64,000 nucleotides of DNA. Origin: Macrotrachela quadricornifera (taxonomy: Eukaryota; Rotifera; Eurotatoria; Philodinida; Philodinidae). Position numbers and translations under genes: made by a program. Within the stretch, counting starts at the first letter, position 1; each line of letters starts with the position of its first letter. The DNA lies in the NCBI GenBank assembly GCA_022393335.1, contig JAJEKB010020718.1, forward strand, positions 1 through 64,000, in the 5' to 3' direction. The notes beneath the pieces were generated by a model. The model was not told where the DNA came from. It saw nothing but the letters and a program-made list of their open reading frames with translations, and ran no database searches. Positions 56,206-64,000 of this stretch are shown one piece after another.

Positions 56206-58588
56206 CATAATAGTAAATATGAATCAGGTGCACAGATGTGGTGGTGTTTGATAAAAAATGATGGAAAATCAAAGGCAAATATGAAGAACGGTTGATTAGG
56301 AAAGGAATATATCACAGATTAGAACAGAGCGCTGAGATCAATGAAAAACTATATTTGAAGTTTCAATAAAATCTTGCATGGATAATAGAAGATCTGGCAC
56401 AATTTCATAGTATGATCATAGTAGAATCCTACCTTAAAATTCGAATTTTATCCGTAAACGGAGAGAAAACGACTAAATAAGGTGCGTTTACCATACGGAT
56501 ACAATACGATTCGTTTTCGGTTCCCAAACGATACCGTTTTGATAGACCTGGGGAGATAAGAATATAGATTGAAACATGTAAAGAAAAAAGAAATCAAATA
56601 TAAACAAGTGAACACTTGAAACGTAAAAACCTCTCACATGAGCCACATATGTAAAACTATAAGCTTTAATAACCATGACTAAAACTTTGTATAATAAAGA
56701 AAAAAATATTAAAACCACTCACAAATGGAAGTGTTTGTCTTGTCTGTCTAAAAAATGGGACATATTCAGATCAAATCAAAGTTCTCAACGCTAAATTAAC
56801 AAGGTTAAAATATCAGCGACCCTTGGCTTGCCCATTCAAATGTGAGAGTCAAAGAAACGCGTGTACCTGCAAAAAATTTCTTAAAACCTGCATCGACATG
56901 CAAAATGTTTTTTAAATCACCATAGACCATGCGTTATCATGCAAGTTATATGAAATATTTCTAATTTTTGCATGTCAATACAAAACATAAATACATGCTT
57001 GGAGTTGCGTTTTGTAAGTACATGCACAGAAGCACAAATTTTGGAATTTTTTAATAAGATATGCGAGATTGTGCGTGAAATCTACTCATGCAGATACCCG
57101 AATGCGCTTCTGTCGCATGTTCATACAAAACATGTCTTGCGTAAAATGCTAAAACGTTATCTGCGTGTACTTGCAAAATAGTGAGATATTCTTTAAATCT
57201 TGTATGTTTACGCAAAAGAAGTGTATTTATGAAAGCTAATATTGAATCGCTTCTGCATTGACATGCGAAGTTTCCTTACTTCATACTCTACATGCCTCTT
57301 CTTGCAAGAATTTGTTTTTTTATCGTAGCGTATTTATTTTCGATAAAAGTAGGCACGATTTTCTTATAACTATATTATATTTACTTAAAAAACTTCTTCA
57401 GTCTTTAAAATTCTTTATGACTATTGGAGTGAAGTGTGAAAGAAATAATATTAGGCTTTTTTGATTGATTAATTATAATGGTTAAACTCATTTTTCTAAA
57501 TTTGAAATCAATTGATTTCAAATTTAAAAAATCAAAAAAATTAAAAATATTTATTTCAGGTGTTTTATCCGTGAATTGATGTTTTGAACAGCAGAGATTA
57601 AAAATTTGATGAGACTTTTTTTATTTTTCTAATATTTTTGGTTAAATTAATTTTTTTCTGATTAAACTGATTTTTTTTATTTATGATTAATTCTAATCAT
57701 AAAAAATCTATCTTTCCCCCTTAGTTAGATTTTATGCACATGTATATATAGTAGTTATCGGATGATCATTATAAGCTCAATTTTGATTATATTTCCTACT
57801 GTAAATAAATAGTTGAATGGTGCAACAGTTCGTCTTATAAAATGAAGTAAGTATGTTCGAATCTTATCTCTGGAAAAAAACTTATGCGTGCTCATGCATG
57901 TTCACAACATGTACTTCATTTTTGGATCATTATAATATTGTCATGCATGACCTCGCAAGGGAAAATACAAAGCGTGTAGATGCACAAATTTTCATGCATG
58001 TACTCGCGAATATAGTAAACTCTGTGACGCGTCTACACGCATGCTATATCATAATGATGCATGCGTGTACACGTAACGATAATACTGCATTTACATGCGT
58101 TTTTCAGACTTTTATGTTTGACTGGGTAAAAAGAGTTTTTTATTCATCTTTTTCTTTTCATTAGCGTTGCTGGTGACCTCGAGGGTCCTAACAGTCCATA
58201 AGTATGTAGGAGAAAAAAGTGAATAATAATAATTAGAGGAAAGGAGGAGGAATAATAGATAAGAATGGATGAGGGACACAGAAGTAGAAAAATGGAATAG
58301 GTAAAATATGAATTGCACTAACATACAAAAGAAAGAAGAAGAGAAAACAAAAAAAACACCAACGAAATTTAATTGAAATAAAAAAGTAAGAACTTGATGA
58401 CATTTGAAAAAAGAAGGAGTACACTACTTCTTTATCTGTCTTAATTTAATTAATTAATTTATGTTTATGTTGTTTTTGTATTTAGAAAATTTACAACGTA
58501 ACGAAAGAAAATGAACTAGTGAAGAAAAGACAACGTAAGAAGAAGAAAAGGAACAAGAAGCAGAAGAAAGGAAGACGAAACTATGATA
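56206..58588. other. No gene seen; two clusters of CATGCATGTAC/GCGTGTACTTGC words
   Basis: At 56855-57290 and 57880-58110 words such as gcgtgtacctgcaaaa, ctgcgtgtacttgcaaaa, catgcatgtactcgcgaa and catgcgtgtacacg are frequent, in direct and inverted forms. An AT-rich block separates the clusters. Downstream (58440-58560) lies the presumed 3' flank of the non-LTR element with an (AATT)n-like tract. Confidence 0.45.
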
Positions 58589-59951
58589 TTAAAATGTTTC
58601 GGGGAAGTCATTTAGCAATATTATCTCATCTATATTGTAGATAGAGATTGAATCGAGTGAGGGTACATTGGAACATTAGTGTAGACATTTCTCTAGCAAG
58701 TTAGTGTGTTCAATGAATCTCTTCGATCTGTGTAGCCCTTTTATGTTAATTTCATTGAGACGCCAATTCTCTCTGATCACATTAAGATTGGCCATTTCTA
58801 ATAGTAATTCGCCATCGATATTGTCCGCAAGCGAGGCGAGATAGGTCTCTCAATACCCGAAACAACGATCTCCAAGGGATATTTCGCCCGATAGGAATGA
58901 GAAAAAGTGGTCAGATCAATGCTGAATACTCAGAGTTCTTTTTAAGCAAGTAAAATAGAAGTGATTTAGATCTTCTTGTTGTTTTTTCGGGAACAGCGGA
59001 TAAAAAGGAAATAACCAGGTAAACAGGGGGAGAACATAAGAGAGAAAGAGGATTTTACGGAGCGCTGGAGAGGTAGCACCTGCATAACGAAAGGATTTTA
59101 TCATTGCGACTCGCTGTCGTATTTTTAGCATACTTTTATCAAATAATTTACCGAATCCAAGTTTAGGAGAAATCCAGTATCCTAGATATTTAAATTCATT
59201 GACCCAACGTAATTTATTGTTTTCGGTCACAATATTGAACTTAGGAGGACCTGTTGCTCGCGCTGACCACATTCCTTCGGTCTTTAAGTAATTGATAGGC
59301 TGATTGGTTAAGATAGAGTAATATTCGAGATTTTTAAAGGAAATTTGTAGTTTCCTTTCAAGGTCTAGACATCGAGCAGTGTATTTCATGCCAATGCTGC
59401 CAGTGACAATGGCCACTAGATCGTCAGCAAAAAAATGGTTAAGACAAACACCGAGAAAGTAGCCCATGTCGACATGATATGTAATGAATAGAGTAGGGGA
59501 TAGGATGGAACCCTTAGCGCAACCCCTCCGAATATTAAATCAGCGCGATTTTTTACCAGCAATTTCGATGTAGTCTCTACGACCTTGAAGCCAAGTGTTG
59601 ACCCAGTTTATGTATGCTTTAGGAATACCCATTTTTGACAATTTTCCTAAGCAGCCTTCGAACCAGAGCTGGTCGAAGGCAGCTTTGAAGTCTAAAACCT
59701 GCGCGAAAACCGGACTGAGAATCCTATAGTAGACCTCTACGCTTAATTATGTCGTAAAAGCGAGATAGAAACAGTTTCTCATTTACTTTGAGAAAGACAT
59801 CTAGAAGAGAAATAGGTCTAGTAACAGCAGGATTGCAGATGGACTCTTTTTTTGCTAGCAGAAGAATTCGAGTATCTTTCCACCGGATAGGAAAGATCGC
59901 CTCAGAAAACGAAAGATTGAAGATTTTCACGAGGAGAGACCAGTATGGCAA
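58589..59951 (-). pseudogene. Non-LTR retrotransposon reverse transcriptase, 5'-truncated and broken
   Basis: Reading down from 59951, SEAIFPIRWKDTRILLLAKK and RPISLLDVFLKVNEKLFLSR are the RT0-2 region. A stop and an internal deletion near 59724 follow RRGLL. Motif A is DFKAAFDQLWFEG. Motif B is GCAKGSILSPTLF, preceded by an in-frame stop near 59545. Motif C is FFADDLVAIV (FADD). The thumb-like part runs through KYLGYWISPKLGFGKLF and KKQQEDLNHFYFTCLKR to a stop at 58926. The frame continues as GEISLGDRCFGY and GELLLEMANLNVIRENWRLN to about 58676, with possible C-terminal remains to 58589. No endonuclease domain is seen upstream, as in a typical dead, truncated copy. Confidence 0.8.
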
Positions 59952-61126
59952 GGGAGAGTTTTTTATTCATTGATATTGATTGAATTGAATTGTTCATGAG
60001 AGCCACTATTAATTGGAAAAATGAAATGAGAGACATAATTGAGAAAAAAAGTTCATTCGATCGTTTGATAAGGAAATATATTCATTATTAACAAGGGAAT
60101 CTCGCGAGATGTGATAAAAAGCTTTCGGATTCGGACTACTCTTATCTTGTAGACCCTAGTAGATAGTGAAATACCCTAAGTTGGCTCATTCCTTATTGCT
60201 TTCCGGATGAGTTATACTTGTTTGAAGTTTTCATCAAAAACATGATGTTAGCTATGAATTTTTAACTTTTCACTCAAGCTGTGTCCAATAAGTGTCATAT
60301 CTTTAATGACCGGATACGGAGTATCAACAAGGAATACGCCAGAATTAGTACCTCATATCTGTAGGCTTCATTTTCACTATACTTCCGAAGATTTTCACTC
60401 AATTACCATAAATATCTTAATATTCGCATTTTATTCGCTATAAAAAGAGGTAATAGCTAACATATGACTACAATGCATTTTTCATAGGTTTCTTCGAGGC
60501 CACTCAAAAATGTTTTCTACAAGGAAATATAAGATTACTATAAATTATACTCACATCCCACGCGAAACAGGGCAGTCAGGACTAGCAACCCGTAGATTCG
60601 TCGACGACCGACTGAATGCTGTTAGTAACGATTCTCTTAGAAATACTCGACAGAAAATTGAAAGGTACTATCTTTTTAGAAAATGATTATCACTGGCAAA
60701 ATTGTTCCGTTACTTTGTATATGAGTGTAAGCTCAGTGATAGTTCTCAAAAGAGAATCAATAAGCAGGTATAGATAATGATTAAATCATAGTCAGTCGAG
60801 GGCCGAACGGAGTCGTAGCGACGAGCGTTACTTGTAGTTTAGTTTTAGATGATGGCTCTATCACTCCTTAGCATGATTCTTTTGACGTAGAACTGAATCG
60901 GTTTCATACGATTACTCTGTAGCATATTTTGGTGTTTAGTCCTCGACATGAACTGTAATGGTATTATAGTATCAATGCCAAAAAAAGCTTTATATAGACG
61001 TGTCAATCGTGTTTCATAAAATGGTTAAATCAAGTTTAAATAAGTCTAGATAAACAATTATGTGTCGACTAGGAAAAGTCAGTAACGAAAATATTCGTTA
61101 GGGCTAAATACGAAAAGTAGTGTCAA
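59952..61126. other. No gene seen
   Basis: AT-rich DNA between the truncated retrotransposon and the two-span membrane protein gene. No structured repeat noted. Confidence 0.45.
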
Positions 61127-62592
61127 TTAAGGATTGTTAGTTGATACTGGAATAAAACCTGTTGATCTGTTATCAACACCGTCGTCGTTGCACTTTATGC
61201 ATATACACCAGATGAAACTGGTAATGAAAAGTAATGTTGCAGGAACGGCAGTTACGAAAATACCAGGAATAATTGCGATCAAAACTGGAATCTTCTCCAA
61301 TGACCATACAACGGGTTTTGAACCTTTTTTGTGATAGTAACATGTGTAACTACCACCGACCTATAATAAGTTAAAAGAAATAATAAAATACCAGCATAAC
61401 GGGAACACTATAATTATTTACAGAGTACATCATTACTACTCTTTTATTAGATGCGACGGTAATCTCATGACTGAAGCAGTAGGAATCGAATTCAACATAA
61501 AAGGTACGAAAGTCCATGAAATTTCGCAGCAATATTTCACTCAGCAAAATCTTCGGATATTGCCGGTGCAAAATGGTCGGTATACTCAATCTGGCCGAAT
61601 TAGACTGAGCCTAAGATATTTACACCTCTGTGAAACATGATTGCCAAGTTCATTGAATATAGATGTATAGTAAAGATTTGCATCAACATATCGTCGAATG
61701 TGCCTCGTCTCAATCCGAATCGATTCAATCCCCTTCTGCGAGAAGACAAAACGAGTGATACAGATCTATTTTCGTACGGATCGTTCAAAAAGTTCGAAAT
61801 TGACTGAAACTCTCGATTCGTTTTCGATTCCGCTATGAATGTTTTATTTTCTTCAGATACCAATGATGCTAAAAATGAGATTCCCTTATTTAATAAATTT
61901 TTTGTCAATCGCAAGAAATTTCAAATTGATTGATACTGCAACTTAGTGGAAACGAATGTTCTCGTTTCTCTCACAGGAAATTCTCCTATATTGATAAATT
62001 CGTTTTGAACAAAGAAAAATTTGAATGGAACTTAGAGAGGTGTGGTTTCCATCGTTTGAAAAATGTGTGAAACTCAGTTGATCAAACAATCGACTAATCA
62101 AATAAGGTTTTTATTGCACATGTTGTAAGTTTATGATATCGAGATATTTGAAGTATCGTATCTGTATGTGTTTATGACATATATATATAATATTGTAGTT
62201 TAATATTATCGGAAAAAGTGGCAATTACACTTTTCACAACAGCACTTCTGCAGATTTTTATTTACGCTCACCTGTTGTTCGCCATCTTCCGTTTTTGTTG
62301 ACGTTGGAATTTTGGCTTGAACGGCGTTATTATATGTAATTGAATATGTTCGATTAAAGCATATATGTTCCTCGAGATCACAGTTTGTGGAATTTCCACT
62401 AGTAGAGCACTCGTTATCCTGACATGAAGATCGAATGGGTGCTGTCACGTTTTGAACAAAACATGTCGTTTTTTTATAACCGCTGAAAGTTCTCCTATTA
62501 ATTACAGCAATACCTATACCAAAACCAATGGTTACCACGGTTACATATATTAAACAGAAAATCATGATTCGGCAAGGATATGATAATGCCAT
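61127..62592 (-). CDS. Two-membrane-span protein with Cys-rich extracellular loop, spliced
   Basis: Exon 1 (62272-62592) starts MALSYPCRIMIFCLIYVTVV, a signal-anchor/TM1. It continues with a Cys/Asn-rich loop (CQDNECSTSGNSTNCDLEEH, several NxS/T sites) to a good donor (gtgagc). The final two exons are about 61422-61590 (...YCFSHEITVASNKRVVMMYS) and 61127-61360 (VGGSYTCYYHKKGSK). They are joined across a 61-bp intron with the frame preserved. TM2 is IPVLIAIIPGIFVTAVPATL and onward, followed by a short cytoplasmic tail ending STNNP. The TM-loop-TM layout with CYY just before TM2 recalls BK-channel beta subunits, but that is only an analogy. I could not link exon 1 to the last two exons with certainty; a 104-codon frame at 61600-61914 may hold another exon. 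Function unknown. Confidence 0.5.
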
Positions 62593-63329
62593 TACTTCAC
62601 TTCAGAAATGAAAGAAAAGAAAACATGATGAATGAAACAAAATACGAATGTCAATTTGAGTCGACATATTTTTTTATTCGAAGATAAAGAAAGATAAAAT
62701 GAACTCGAAATCCATGAATAGTTATAGTAATCCATCTTTAATCGTATTACACATCGAATCTTGCGAGATATTTTGAAGATGCTTAAGCATAAAGATAAAG
62801 ATGAATATGTCGTGTGGAAATTCCTCTTAGTCACAACTCGAGCATATTCTATAAGGAGACAGTTCGAACTGTGCCATGTATTACAACTTCGCTTCATCAA
62901 TGAAAAGAAATTTCGATGAGAACACAAAAATTCTAAAAAAGTTTGTATCTTATTTATTATCGTCGAAATAGATGACATGAAAAATAAATTGAAGAGAAAA
63001 TAAAAAAATGAAATGTTCGATACTCACGGAGATTTTTGAAAGTATTGTTTTTTGTGAGACTATGAAAAAAACGATCAATTCTACTGACTTGTAAGGATAT
63101 GTACCAATTTAACGAATAAAAAGTGCCTAAAAGAAAAAATATTAAAGTCGTATTAATGGTGCATCTGCAGACGCCATTCATATATAATTGCAAGGTGTTA
63201 ATACTACTGCGGATTATTCACGCAGTGTTGGCGAAAGGTTGTACTGACCTATTAGAATTATATGTGAGTGATAGGAGGGAAAGGAAAGAAAAGAAAAGAA
63301 AACATATATGCATGAATGGAGGAAAAGAT
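62593..63329. other. Upstream region of the two-span protein gene; no other gene seen
   Basis: The 128-codon minus frame at 62592-62978 is S/F/I-rich and lacks a motif. It is probably 5' flank. Confidence 0.4.
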
Positions 63330-63402
63330 TACCTTCATGGGACTCGAATCCACGCCTTCTGCTATCCGGACAGATGTTCTAAGCCAGTTAGACTAGAACG
63401 AC
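63330..63402 (-). tRNA. tRNA-like sequence, degenerate (tRNA pseudogene or SINE head)
   Basis: On the minus strand an A-box-like TAGTCTAACTGG and a B-box-like GATTCGAGTCCC lie at tRNA spacing. The anticodon arm TCTGT-CCGGATA-GCAGA pairs fully (one G-T) around a 7-base loop that would give GGA. The T arm (GTGGA/CCCAT) has one mismatch and the D stem one. The acceptor stem pairs poorly and loop position 33 is C rather than T. I therefore do not call it a functional tRNA. A SINE body could follow on the low-coordinate side but is not evident. Confidence 0.4.
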
Positions 63403-64000
63403 CATCTAATTCTCTGTTTACCATCGACATGTATCATCAGTGACGCTAAAATGATCCGACATTAATAGCACCTACGATGTTTTCTATTTTGACAAATTTT
63501 ACTTTCCGTGTTTTATCTTTCTGCCAAAATGTCATTTCTTATAAGTATTTATGTACGGTTTAATAAGCATGGATAATTTTTCATCTCAGACTTCATGTAA
63601 TCAATTCTCAAGTTTCAAAAATATATGGAGTGAGTAATGACTTTATTCGAGATGTAAAGCCGACAACTGAACTATCGAAAATATACACTATTCTTTGGAT
63701 ATCTCATTACATCTGTCAGACACATTCATTTTTACTCAATTTCATCAATGTGTACACATTCATCAACATTTATTGGTAATGAAAATAGAATGGTCTAAAT
63801 GAGTAAATTGTTTTTTTACCTATACAGCATGAGAAAAAGAATCCGAATAAATGTACAGAATAGGCGATGGAGAACGAGTTATTAGTCGAAAGAGAGATGA
63901 TGAAGAAATATTCTTTCGTGTGTTGCATTTCTTTTGAAATGTATGTTGTTCTCAAAATAAGAGGAAGAACGAACGAAAAACGTGTTTCTCAATGTATGTA
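63403..64000. other. No gene seen
   Basis: AT-rich window end. The 61-codon minus frame at 63770-63955 is unassigned. Confidence 0.4.

Noticed and set aside
61134..61334. 66-codon plus frame MLVDTGIKPVDLL
   Set aside because: Antisense of the last exon of the minus-strand two-span protein, which has clean splice and TM features.
62592..62978. 128-codon minus frame upstream of the two-span protein
   Set aside because: S/F/I-rich low-information sequence with no motif; more likely 5' flank than a gene.
1..64000. Prokaryotic features: CRISPR arrays, operons, Shine-Dalgarno sites, phage genes
   Set aside because: Spliced genes, eukaryotic transposons and very low gene density show eukaryotic nuclear DNA; no regular spacer-repeat array was seen.
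1..64000. Bdelloid telomeric repeats marking a chromosome end
   Set aside because: No tandem TGTGGG-type array was found, so subtelomeric location is only a guess from transposon density.

Overview
The window reads as nuclear DNA of a small-intron, very AT-rich invertebrate. Several coding segments look like families common in bdelloid rotifers: a one-exon GPCR with an ERH motif, an NHL-repeat propeller, an FADD-type non-LTR reverse transcriptase and a DUF6606 remnant. My best guess is therefore a bdelloid rotifer, possibly Rotaria because of the base composition. This rests on family recognition by eye, not on a search. There are no rRNA genes, CRISPR arrays or operons, and introns are mostly about 45-100 bp.

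Host genes are sparse. They are a GPCR-like receptor (7373-8395, minus), an intact AKR7-like aldo/keto reductase (26750-27835, plus), a four-exon fatty-acid-binding protein (33605-34186, plus), a 403-residue protein with a CDP-glycerol-transferase/GT-B-like signature (52172-53383, plus), and a spliced two-membrane-span cysteine-rich protein (61127-62592, minus, internal exon structure incomplete). Decayed host genes are an NHL six-blade propeller with one in-frame stop (37893-38867, minus), a trehalase fragment (34378-34742, minus) and a DUF6606 fragment (30790-31376, minus). Several short coding-like islands remain unidentified.

Mobile DNA dominates. The main find is a 6.7 kb CACTA/EnSpm-like element (17635-24366). 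It has matching terminal inverted repeats, dense subterminal repeats of a CAGACAAGATTCTT-like word at both ends, an open five-exon tnp2-like transposase (846 codons), and a second eight-exon gene of unknown function. A 400-base assembly gap lies in its right end. A palindromic MITE sits inside transposase intron 4 and the reading frame splices cleanly across it.

Two inverted copies of a pogo/Tigger-like element (3431-6188 and 14084-16623) have about 350 bp terminal repeats and appear to be flanked by TTA rather than TA. A dead piggyBac element (28537-30564) lies between TTAA sites. A 5'-truncated non-LTR retrotransposon (58589-59951), a possible solo LTR (9392-9983) and a tRNA-derived SINE (49878-50246) are also present.

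At least eight foldback or palindromic elements are scattered through the window (9203, 11457, 12051, 19760, 36713, 42688, 47619, 50673). Some are recognisably related to each other. Two degenerate minisatellites, of about 51 bp (225-960) and about 68 bp (55200-56205), complete the repeat landscape. The overall picture is a transposon-rich accessory region, possibly near a chromosome end, with a few surviving genes between insertions.
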